Origin: Pistricoccus aurantiacus
Lineage (GTDB): Bacteria > Pseudomonadota > Gammaproteobacteria > Pseudomonadales > Halomonadaceae
Direction: 5' to 3' (one strand)
DNA: 64,000 bases
Assembly: GCF_042682565.1 (NCBI RefSeq)
Contig: NZ_JBHUIC010000003.1
The position numbers were made by a program, and so were the translations under genes. Below, piece by piece: positions 27,322 through 35,715 of this stretch; position 1 is the first letter of the stretch, and each line of letters begins with the position of its first letter. Under the pieces are notes generated by a model. The model saw only the letters and a program-made list of their open reading frames with translations. It searched no databases and had not been told where the DNA came from.

Positions 27322-27921
27322 ATGGCCAATGATGAACTGCGGGTACGCCAACTGGCGTATCGTATCTGGGAATCCGAGGGTCGCCCGGAAGGCCAGCAGC
27401 AGCGCCACTGGGACATGGCGCTCAAGATCGTCGCCGCGGAGCAGGCCGCGGGCCGGGAAACCCTGCTCGAAGACGAGGGCGACGTTCAGGACGAGCCGCC
27501 GATTCTCGAGGAAGGGCTGCCCCTGGAGGACGACGAGAGAGGCATCGAGGAAGATCGCCTGCCGCTTGAGGATCCGGACGGCGACCCCAGCCTGGATGAG
27601 GCGCCTTACCGGGACGACGTGACCCTCGAGGAGACGGTGCCGGTGCAGGATCGTGCCGGAAGCTCGGACGAGCCCCTGGAATCTTCCCATGCCCTGGACA
27701 CGGAAAACCCGGAGGACGAGGTCGAGATAAGGCGCGTTCCCGAGGAGTCCCGTGCCGCGCCGAAGAAGGCCGCACCTGGGAAGGCGCGCAAGCCGGCGGC
27801 CAAGAAGGACACCGCCAGGAAGGCGGCTGCCAAGAAAACCACCGCCAAGAAAGAGACCGCCGGAAAAACTACCAGCAAGAAGAAGTCGACGACTTCTACG
27901 CCGCGCAAGCCGCGCGGCTGA
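27322..27921 (+). CDS. DUF2934 protein with histone H1-like Lys/Ala tail
   Basis: 199 residues from ATG 27322, three bases after the treY stop, with GGGAGG upstream. Residues 1-40 (LRVRQLAYRIWESEGRPEGQ, HWDMALKIVAAE) are a DUF2934 domain, a short helical motif of unknown function often found near glycogen genes. The middle is strongly acidic (LEDDERGIEEDRLPLEDPDG). The last ~50 residues are Lys/Ala/Thr repeats (AAKKTTAKKETAGK) ending TPRKPRG, like histone H1 tails and therefore possibly nucleic acid- or polyanion-binding. Encoded between treY and glgX in the same operon. Role in glucan metabolism is only suggested by position. Confidence 0.85.
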   Translation: MANDELRVRQLAYRIWESEGRPEGQQQRHWDMALKIVAAEQAAGRETLLEDEGDVQDEPPILEEGLPLEDDERGIEEDRLPLEDPDGDPSLDEAPYRDDVTLEETVPVQDRAGSSDEPLESSHALDTENPEDEVEIRRVPEESRAAPKKAAPGKARKPAAKKDTARKAAAKKTTAKKETAGKTTSKKKSTTSTPRKPRG

Positions 27922-27942
27922 CGCGAACGCAAAGGAATGACG

Positions 27943-30156
27943 ATGAGCAGCGAACACGAGAATCAGGCGGATGCGACGGTTCAGGATGATGCGACGGTCG
28001 CCCGGGACGAGGCGCCGGCGGTACCCAGGCGCTCCCGAGTGCGCGAAGGGCTGCCCTTTCCCCTGGGGGCGACCTGGGATGGCCTGGGAGTCAACTTCGC
28101 GCTGTTTTCCGCCAACGCCACCAAGGTGGAGCTTTGCCTGTTCGACGAGAACGGCGAACACGAGATCGAGCGCATCGAGCTGCCGGAATTCACCGATGAA
28201 ATCTGGCACTGCTATCTGCCGGATGCCCGCCCCGGGCAGCTTTACGGCTATCGGGTTCATGGCCCCTATGCGCCGGAAGAAGGCCACCGCTTCAACCCCA
28301 ACAAGCTGCTGCTGGACCCCTACGCCAAGCAGGTCGTCGGTGAAATCGAGTGGAACGAGGCGCTGTTCGGCTACACCATCGGCCATGAAGATGGCGATCT
28401 CAGCTTCGACGAACGGGACAGCGCCCCCTACATGCCGCGCTGCAAGGTCATCGATCCGGCGTTTACCTGGGGGCGAACCCCAGACGTTCATCTCCCCGCG
28501 GATCGCACCATCATCTACGAAACCCATCCGCGGGGTTACACCATGCGCCACCCGGCGGTGCCGGAAGCCCTGCGTGGCACCTTCGCCGGGCTGATGGCCA
28601 ACGACGTGGTCAAGCATATCCGTTCACTAGGAGTCACCTGCGTGGAACTGCTGCCGGTGCACGGCTTCGTGCAGGATCAGCATCTGCTGGAGAACGGTCT
28701 GCGCAACTACTGGGGCTACAACACCCTGAGCTTCTTCGCGCCCTATTCCGAATATCTCTCCGGGGACAACATCAACGAGTTCAAGGAAATGGTGGCGCGC
28801 TTCCATGCCGCCGGACTGGAGGTGATTCTCGACGTGGTCTACAACCACACCGCGGAGGGCAACGAGCTGGGGCCGACGCTATCCTTCAAGGGTATCGACA
28901 ACGCCTCCTACTACCGGCTGATGCCGGAAGAAAAGCGCTATTACATCGATGACACCGGCACCGGCAACACGGTCAACCTGAGCCATCCGCGGGTGATGCA
29001 GATGGTCACGGACTCGCTGCGCTACTGGATCGAAGACATGGGGGTGGACGGCTTCCGCTTCGACCTGGCGACCATCCTGGCTCGGGAGCCCCATGGCTTC
29101 GACGAGGGCGGCGGCTTCCTGCAGTCCGCCCGCCAGGACCCGGTGCTCAATCAGGCGAAGCTGATCGCCGAGCCCTGGGACTGCGGCCCCGGCGGCTATC
29201 AGGTGGGCAAGTTTCCCCCGGGCTGGGCGGAATGGAACGATCAGTATCGCGATACGGTGCGCGCCTACTGGAAGGGCGACGAGGGTCAGATAAGTACGCT
29301 GGCCGCGCGGCTGCTGGGTTCGCCGGATCTCTTCGATCGCCGAGGACGGCGGCCCTTCGCCTCGGTCAACTTCGTCACCGCCCACGACGGCTATACGCTT
29401 TTCGATCTGGTCAGCTACAACGACAAGCATAACGAAGCCAACGGCGAGGACAACAACGACGGCCACGACAGCAACTTCTCCTGGAACCACGGCGAGGAAG
29501 GCCCCACGCAGAACCCGGACATTCAGGCGCTGCGCCTGCGACAGGTACGCAACTTCATCGCCACCATGCTGTTTTCCCAAGGCACGCCGATGATTACCGC
29601 CGGGGACGAGATGCTTCGCACCCAGCAGGGCAACAATAATGCCTACTGTCAGGACAACGAGATCAGTTGGCTCGACTGGAACCTGAATCGTGACGCCCAC
29701 GAGATGATCGACTACGTGCGCCGGGTAATCGCGCTGCGCCAGCAGCATCCCATGCTGCGTCGTGGGCGTTTTCTGCATGGTGAATACAACGAGGAACTCG
29801 GTCTGCGGGAAGTGGTCTGGCTGGCGCCGAATGGCGAGGAAATGGGCGTCGAGCAGTGGGAAGACCCCCAGGCGCGCATCCTGGGTCTGCTGCTGGACGG
29901 TCGCGCCCAGCCCACCGGCATTCGTCGGGCCGGGGTGGATACCACCTTGCTGCTGCTGTTCAACGCCTCGAGCGAGTCCGTGAATTTCACCTTGCCGAAC
30001 GTGCCTCGAGGCAATCGCTGGGTAGCGCGGCTGGATACCTGCCACGCCCAGGAAGAAGACCTGGGTCACTACGATTTCGACGACGCCTATCGGCTGGCGG
30101 AGCGCTCTCTGGCGTTGCTGGAACTGCAGTATGAAAAAGGAGCCTTGCGGTCATGA
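27943..30156 (+). CDS. glgX: glycogen debranching enzyme (GH13_11)
   Basis: 737 residues from ATG 27943, six bases after AAAGGA; ATG 27937 abuts that site. GlgX hydrolyses alpha-1,6 branches, preferring short stubs left by phosphorylase. A CBM48 domain (FPLGATWDGLGVNFALFSAN) precedes the barrel: DVVYNHTAEGNELGPTLSFKG, VDGFRFDLATILARE (nucleophile Asp near 373), LIAEPWDCGPGGYQVG (Glu near 409) and FVTAHDGYTLFDLVSYNDKH (Asp near 480). The KHNEANGEDNNDGHDSNFSW stretch is diagnostic for GlgX/TreX. A ~40-residue acidic N-terminal extension is present. No glycogen phosphorylase gene is in the window. Confidence 0.95.
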   Translation: MSSEHENQADATVQDDATVARDEAPAVPRRSRVREGLPFPLGATWDGLGVNFALFSANATKVELCLFDENGEHEIERIELPEFTDEIWHCYLPDARPGQLYGYRVHGPYAPEEGHRFNPNKLLLDPYAKQVVGEIEWNEALFGYTIGHEDGDLSFDERDSAPYMPRCKVIDPAFTWGRTPDVHLPADRTIIYETHPRGYTMRHPAVPEALRGTFAGLMANDVVKHIRSLGVTCVELLPVHGFVQDQHLLENGLRNYWGYNTLSFFAPYSEYLSGDNINEFKEMVARFHAAGLEVILDVVYNHTAEGNELGPTLSFKGIDNASYYRLMPEEKRYYIDDTGTGNTVNLSHPRVMQMVTDSLRYWIEDMGVDGFRFDLATILAREPHGFDEGGGFLQSARQDPVLNQAKLIAEPWDCGPGGYQVGKFPPGWAEWNDQYRDTVRAYWKGDEGQISTLAARLLGSPDLFDRRGRRPFASVNFVTAHDGYTLFDLVSYNDKHNEANGEDNNDGHDSNFSWNHGEEGPTQNPDIQALRLRQVRNFIATMLFSQGTPMITAGDEMLRTQQGNNNAYCQDNEISWLDWNLNRDAHEMIDYVRRVIALRQQHPMLRRGRFLHGEYNEELGLREVVWLAPNGEEMGVEQWEDPQARILGLLLDGRAQPTGIRRAGVDTTLLLLFNASSESVNFTLPNVPRGNRWVARLDTCHAQEEDLGHYDFDDAYRLAERSLALLELQYEKGALRS

Positions 30157-32219
30157 AGACCAAGAGTATGAGTGCAGAGTTCACAAGGGCAGAGTCCAGG
30201 GATGTCTCCGATTCCCGGGAAGCCGAGACGGAAGGCCACTTGCAAGAGCATGATCTGGTTGCCGCGAAGGCGCCGCGTATCGCCATCGAAGCCGTGATGC
30301 CCGCCATCGACCAGGGGCGCTTTGCCGCCAAGGCGATCATCGATCGGCCGGTGCGGGTGACGGCGACCATCTTCGCCGACGGCCACGACGTGCTGGCGGC
30401 GGCGGTGAACTGGCAGGATGCCCAGGACAACGCCCGCCGCGAACCGATGCAGCTGGTGCGCCCGCTGGGACTGGATGTCTGGGAGGCGAGCTTCACGCCG
30501 CGATCCCTCGGCCGGCATAGCTTTATCATCGAGGCCTGGTGGGATACCTACGGCACTTATCGCGACGAGCTTTCCAAGAAGCACCAGGCGGGGGTCAACG
30601 TCGAACTCGAACTGGAAGAGGGGCGACGGCTGCTGGTCGCCGCCTGCGAGCGAAGCGAGGCTGAACTGCGTGAAGCGCTCGAAGCGGTGCATGAACGCTT
30701 CCAGGCCATGGGCTCCCCCAGCGAGCGAGTCGCGCTCATGCTCGCCAGGGAAACCGCGCATCTGATGGCGGAAGCGGACGCCCGGCCGCATCTGGCCCGC
30801 AGCGAAATGAGCTATCCGCTGGAAGTGGATCGACGCGAGGCGGAGTTTGCCAGCTGGTATGAACTCTTTCCGCGTTCCGAAAGCGGCGATCCTGACCGTC
30901 ACGGCACCTTCAAGGATGTGCATCGCCGTCTACCGATGATTCGCGACATGGGCTTTGACGTGCTGTATTTTCCGCCCATCCATCCCATCGGCCACGCCCA
31001 TCGCAAGGGACCGAACAACACCCTGGTGGCCGGGGAAAATGACCCGGGCAGCCCCTACGCCATCGGAAGCGAGGAGGGCGGCCACGAGGCGATTCATCCG
31101 GAACTCGGCACCCGAGAGGATTTCCGCGAGCTGGTTCGCGTCGCGGCGAACCACGGTCTGGAAATCGCCCTGGATTTTGCCATTCAGTGCTCTCCGGATC
31201 ATCCCTGGCTCAAGGAGCATCCGGGCTGGTTCTCCTGGCGTCCGGACGGTTCCCTGCGCTATGCGGAGAACCCGCCGAAGAAATACCAGGACATCGTCAA
31301 CGTGGACTTCTACGCCAAGGATGCCATTCCAAGCCTATGGCTGGCGCTGAGGGATGTGGTGCAAAGCTGGGTGGACGAAGGGGTGCGCATCTTCCGGGTG
31401 GACAATCCGCACACCAAGCCGTTGCCCTTCTGGGAATGGCTGATCGCGGATATCAAGTCCCGGGACCCGGGGGTGCTGTTTCTCGCGGAGGCCTTCACCC
31501 GCCCGCCGATGATGGCGCGGCTCGGCAAGCTGGGTTTCACACAGAGCTATACCTACTTCACCTGGCGCCATACCAAGGCGGAGCTTACCGAGTATCTGAC
31601 GGAACTCAACGAAGCGCCGCTCAGGGAATGCTATCGGCCGAACTTCTTCGTCAATACCCCGGATATCAATCCGTATTTCCTGCAGTCCTCCGGGCGCCCA
31701 GGATTTCTGATTCGCGCCGCCCTGGCCACCCTGGGTTCCGGCCTGTGGGGCATGTATTCCGGTTTCGAGCTCTGCGAAGGCGCCCCGGTGCCGGACAAGG
31801 AAGAGTATCTCGACTCGGAGAAGTATCAGCTGCGGGCGCGCGACTACGCGGCCCCGGGCAACATCATCTACGAGATCGCCCAGCTCAACCGCATTCGCCG
31901 CGAGAATCCGCCGCTGCATACGCACCTGGGTATTCGCTTTCACCAAGTGGACAATCCAAGGCTGCTCTTTTTCAGCAAGGGTCTGGTCGGCAAGGAAGAC
32001 CCGGTGCTGGCGGTGGTATCGCTCGATCCTTTCGAGCCCCAGGAAGGCGGCTTCGATCTGCCGCTGTGGCAGCTTGGCCTGGAGGACGACACGAGGCTTG
32101 CGGCGGAGGATCTGATGAGCGGCCACCGCTTCCACTGGCAGGGCAAGCATCAGTGGCTGCGCCTGGAGCCGGGGCAGTTGCCTTTCGCCGTCTGGCGAAT
32201 CAAGCGGCCCGAAGGATAA
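30153..32219 (+). CDS. glgE: alpha-1,4-glucan:maltose-1-phosphate maltosyltransferase (GH13_3)
   Basis: 688 residues, ATG 30153 overlapping the glgX stop (ATGA). GlgE extends alpha-1,4-glucan by two glucose units using maltose-1-phosphate, the product of the TreS/maltokinase fusion next door. Motifs: an N-terminal beta domain (RIAIEAVMPAIDQGRFAAKA), FASWYELFPRSE, DVLYFPPIHPIGHAHRKGPN, IALDFAIQCSPDHPW, IFRVDNPHTKPLPFWEWL (nucleophile Asp near 414), FLAEAFTRPPMM (Glu near 443) and YTYFTWRHTKAEL. A ~50-residue N-terminal extension is rich in Glu and Ser. Co-occurrence with treS-mak and glgB is the standard GlgE pathway setting. Confidence 0.96.
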   Translation: MKTKSMSAEFTRAESRDVSDSREAETEGHLQEHDLVAAKAPRIAIEAVMPAIDQGRFAAKAIIDRPVRVTATIFADGHDVLAAAVNWQDAQDNARREPMQLVRPLGLDVWEASFTPRSLGRHSFIIEAWWDTYGTYRDELSKKHQAGVNVELELEEGRRLLVAACERSEAELREALEAVHERFQAMGSPSERVALMLARETAHLMAEADARPHLARSEMSYPLEVDRREAEFASWYELFPRSESGDPDRHGTFKDVHRRLPMIRDMGFDVLYFPPIHPIGHAHRKGPNNTLVAGENDPGSPYAIGSEEGGHEAIHPELGTREDFRELVRVAANHGLEIALDFAIQCSPDHPWLKEHPGWFSWRPDGSLRYAENPPKKYQDIVNVDFYAKDAIPSLWLALRDVVQSWVDEGVRIFRVDNPHTKPLPFWEWLIADIKSRDPGVLFLAEAFTRPPMMARLGKLGFTQSYTYFTWRHTKAELTEYLTELNEAPLRECYRPNFFVNTPDINPYFLQSSGRPGFLIRAALATLGSGLWGMYSGFELCEGAPVPDKEEYLDSEKYQLRARDYAAPGNIIYEIAQLNRIRRENPPLHTHLGIRFHQVDNPRLLFFSKGLVGKEDPVLAVVSLDPFEPQEGGFDLPLWQLGLEDDTRLAAEDLMSGHRFHWQGKHQWLRLEPGQLPFAVWRIKRPEG

Positions 32220-32286
32220 CGAACGGCCTGGATGACCGGTCGTCGGCAAGATGAAACTCATTAGGTAAGCAAGGGGAGCGACACCC

Positions 32287-35200
32287 ATGATGATGGATGT
32301 GGGCAGTACCAGCGAGGCCCTGGTAGCCACGGATTTTCTCCAAGACCCGCTGTGGTACAAGGATGCGGTCATCTATCAGGTGCATGTGAAGTCGTTCTTC
32401 GATGCCAACGACGACGGCATCGGCGACTTCAAGGGCCTGATCGAAAAGCTCGATTACATTCAGAGCCTGGGGGTCAACACCATCTGGATCCTGCCGTTCT
32501 ATCCCTCGCCGCGGCGGGACGACGGCTACGACATCGCCGAGTACTGCAACGTCAGTCCGGATTACGGCACCCTGGAGGACGCCCGGCGCTTTATCGACGA
32601 AGCTCACGAGCGAGGGCTGCGAGTCATTACCGAGCTGGTCATCAACCACACCTCGGACCAGCACGAATGGTTCCAGCGGGCGCGCCGGGCGGAGCCGGGT
32701 TCCCCCGAACGGGATTTCTACGTCTGGTCGGACACGGATCAGGCCTATCAGGGTACGCGCATCATCTTCCTGGACACGGAAACCTCCAACTGGACCTGGG
32801 ATCCGGTAGCGGGCGCCTACTTCTGGCATCGCTTCTATTCCCACCAGCCGGACCTCAACTTCGACAATCCTCGGGTGCTCGAGGAAGTCATCAAGGTAAT
32901 GCGCTACTGGCTCGACATGGGGATCGACGGTCTGCGTCTGGACGCCATTCCTTATCTCATCGAGCGAGAAGGCACCAACAACGAGAACCTGCCGGAAACC
33001 CACGAAGTGCTGAAGAAAATTCGCGCGGTGGTGGACGAGCACTACCCGGATCGCATGCTGCTGGCGGAGGCCAACCAGTGGCCGGAGGATACCCGGCCCT
33101 ATTTTGGCGGTAATGAGAGCGGCGAGGGCGACGAATGCCACATGGCGTTTCATTTCCCGCTGATGCCGCGCATGTACATGGCACTCGCTCAGGAAGACCG
33201 CTTTCCCATCACGGATATCCTGCGCCAGACTCCGGAGATTCCGCCCAACTGCCAGTGGGCGATCTTCTTGCGCAACCACGACGAGCTGACCCTGGAGATG
33301 GTCACGGACAAGGAGCGGGACTATCTATGGAATCACTACGCCGCGGATCGTCGGGCGCGCATCAACCTGGGGATTCGTCGCCGGCTGGCGCCGCTTCTCG
33401 AACGGGATCGACGGCGTATCGAGCTGCTCAATAGCCTGCTGCTTTCCATGCCCGGCACGCCGGTGCTGTATTACGGCGACGAGATCGGCATGGGGGACAA
33501 TATCTATCTCGGCGACCGGGACGGAGTGCGCACTCCCATGCAGTGGTCCATGGACCGCAACGGCGGCTTCTCCCGGGCGGACCCGGCAAAGCTGGTGCTG
33601 CCGCCGATCATGGACCCGCTGTATGGCTTCCAGGCGATCAACGTGGAAGCCCAGACCCGGGACCCGCACTCGCTGCTGAACAACATGCGCCGGCTGTTGA
33701 CGGTACGCGGGCAGCACCGCGCCTTCAGCCGCGGCGGTCTGCAACTATTGTCGCCAAGCAATCGCCATATCCTGGCCTATCTGCGAGAGCTCCCCGGTGA
33801 CGACGAGAATTCCGGCAACGCGACGCTCTTGTGCGTGGCCAACGTGGCGCGCAACGCCCAGGCGGTGGAGCTGGATCTGTCCGACTTTGCCGGCCAGGTG
33901 CCGGTGGAAATGCTCGGCGGCAGCGCTTTCCCGCCCATCGGCCAACTGCCGTATCTGCTGACCCTGCCGCCCTACGGCTTCTACTGGTTTCAGCTGTCGC
34001 CCATTACCGCCATGCCGGAATGGTATACGCCACAGCCGGAGCCGATGCCGGATTACGTGACCCTGATCGTCAAGCGGCGTCTCGAGGAAATTCTTTCCGA
34101 CCGGCCGCGCCAGCTGCTGGAGCGGGACACCCTGCCCAGCTACCTGCCCAAGCGGCGCTGGTTCGCCGCCAAGCAGGCGCGCATCGAGGGAGTGGAGCTG
34201 CTTTATGCGGCGCGCATGGAAGGCGCCGAGCGTCCGATGCTGCTCTGCGAGCTGGAGGTGCGTCATGAGGGGGGCCGCGATCGCTACCAGCTGCCGCTTA
34301 CCTTCCTGGCGGAAGACGAGCAGAGCAAGGCGCTGCCGCAGCAGCTGGCGCTGGCTCGGGTGCGGCGCATGAATCAGGTGGGATTGCTTACGGATGCCCT
34401 GACCCTGGACGATTTCGCCCTGGGGGTGCTCGAGGCGATGCGCCAAGCCGCCAGCCTCGATTATCGTATCGAAGGCGACGATACTGCGGGTCAGATTCGC
34501 TTTATCCCCACCGCGCTGCTGTCCGAACTCGAGCTTTCCGAGGAGCCGCAGGTCACCCAGCAATCCGCGGAGCAGTCCAACAGCACGGTGATCATCGATC
34601 GCAAGCTCGTGCTCAAGCTGTTTCGTCGGGTCGAGCCGGGCTATCACCCGGAGGCGGAGATCGGCCGCTATCTCAGCGAGGCGGGCTACGCCAACACCGC
34701 GCCGCTCTACGGCGAGGTCACACGCTTCATCGACGATGGCGGAGAAGGAGAGGGCGCGCAGCAGTCGCTGATGATCCTGCAAGGCTTCATCGCCAATCAG
34801 GGGGACGCCTGGTCCTGGACCCGCAACGGGCTCGAGCGGGCGATTCGCGAAACGGCAGAGCATCAGCGTGAGGTGGCAGAGCTCACCCGCGAAGCGGCGG
34901 ATGAACAAGTCGAGGAAGCCCAGGGCTTCGGCGCCCTGGACGAGCTGATCGGTTTTGCTTCCACTCTCGGCCAGCGGCTGGGCGAGCTGCATCAGGTGCT
35001 GGGGGCGGCCACGAGCAACCCGGCCTTTGCCCCGGAGTGGGCGGATCAGACCCGGGTCGTCGAATGGAGCCGCCGAGTGCATCGCCAGGTCGAAAACGCC
35101 TTCGATCTGCTGGCGGAGCATCGCGAGCGGGTACCCGCCGCGGATCGGGAACTGCTGGAAATGCTGCTCGTCCAGCGTGATGCCCTGCTGGAAGCCATCG

Positions 35201-35715
35201 ATCCCCTGGCTCGCCAGGCGGAAGGAAGCCTCTTGACCCGCATCCACGGCGATCTGCATCTGGGACAGGTGCTGGTGGCCCACGACGATGCCTTCATCAT
35301 CGATTTCGAAGGCGAGCCGGCGCGCACCCTGGAGGAGCGACGCATCAAGGACAGCCCCCTGCGGGACGTGGCGGGCATGCTGCGCTCTTTCGATTACGCC
35401 GGGGCGAAGCTCGAGGACGTGATTTCCGGCGAGGTGGACGACACCTTGCTGGCGGCGGGGCAAGAGGTGCTGGAGCGCTATCTGCTCGACGGCAAGGAGG
35501 CGTTTCTGACTGCCTACTGGCAGGCGACCGTAGGGCTGGAACATCGCTGGCAGGCGGAGGGCGGCGCGTTTGCCGCGCTTTCCCTCTTCGTGCTGGAAAA
35601 GGCCGCCTACGAGATCGCCTACGAGGTGGCCAATCGCCCGGACTGGCTGAACGTGCCGCTGCGCGGACTGATGGCCATTGCCGAGCAAATGATTCAAGGA
35701 GGAATGCATGACTGA
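32287..35715 (+). CDS. treS: trehalose synthase-maltokinase fusion
   Basis: 1142 residues from ATG 32287 after GGGGAG. Residues about 18-560 are TreS (GH13_16), which interconverts trehalose and maltose: WYKDAVIYQVHVKSFFDAN, ELVINHTSDQHEWFQ, GLRLDAIPYLIEREGTNN (Asp near 215), LLAEANQWPED (Glu near 259), FLRNHDELTLEMV (Asp near 330). Residues about 600-1142 are a maltokinase of the aminoglycoside-phosphotransferase fold: LPSYLPKRRWFAAK at its start, TRIHGDLHLGQVLV (catalytic Asp near 987) and FIIDFEGEPAR (metal-binding Asp near 1003). The fused protein channels trehalose to maltose-1-phosphate for GlgE. A 67-base gap after glgE is the largest within this part of the cluster; no promoter is evident in it. 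It overlaps glgB by eight bases. Confidence 0.96.
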   Translation: MMMDVGSTSEALVATDFLQDPLWYKDAVIYQVHVKSFFDANDDGIGDFKGLIEKLDYIQSLGVNTIWILPFYPSPRRDDGYDIAEYCNVSPDYGTLEDARRFIDEAHERGLRVITELVINHTSDQHEWFQRARRAEPGSPERDFYVWSDTDQAYQGTRIIFLDTETSNWTWDPVAGAYFWHRFYSHQPDLNFDNPRVLEEVIKVMRYWLDMGIDGLRLDAIPYLIEREGTNNENLPETHEVLKKIRAVVDEHYPDRMLLAEANQWPEDTRPYFGGNESGEGDECHMAFHFPLMPRMYMALAQEDRFPITDILRQTPEIPPNCQWAIFLRNHDELTLEMVTDKERDYLWNHYAADRRARINLGIRRRLAPLLERDRRRIELLNSLLLSMPGTPVLYYGDEIGMGDNIYLGDRDGVRTPMQWSMDRNGGFSRADPAKLVLPPIMDPLYGFQAINVEAQTRDPHSLLNNMRRLLTVRGQHRAFSRGGLQLLSPSNRHILAYLRELPGDDENSGNATLLCVANVARNAQAVELDLSDFAGQVPVEMLGGSAFPPIGQLPYLLTLPPYGFYWFQLSPITAMPEWYTPQPEPMPDYVTLIVKRRLEEILSDRPRQLLERDTLPSYLPKRRWFAAKQARIEGVELLYAARMEGAERPMLLCELEVRHEGGRDRYQLPLTFLAEDEQSKALPQQLALARVRRMNQVGLLTDALTLDDFALGVLEAMRQAASLDYRIEGDDTAGQIRFIPTALLSELELSEEPQVTQQSAEQSNSTVIIDRKLVLKLFRRVEPGYHPEAEIGRYLSEAGYANTAPLYGEVTRFIDDGGEGEGAQQSLMILQGFIANQGDAWSWTRNGLERAIRETAEHQREVAELTREAADEQVEEAQGFGALDELIGFASTLGQRLGELHQVLGAATSNPAFAPEWADQTRVVEWSRRVHRQVENAFDLLAEHRERVPAADRELLEMLLVQRDALLEAIDPLARQAEGSLLTRIHGDLHLGQVLVAHDDAFIIDFEGEPARTLEERRIKDSPLRDVAGMLRSFDYAGAKLEDVISGEVDDTLLAAGQEVLERYLLDGKEAFLTAYWQATVGLEHRWQAEGGAFAALSLFVLEKAAYEIAYEVANRPDWLNVPLRGLMAIAEQMIQGGMHD

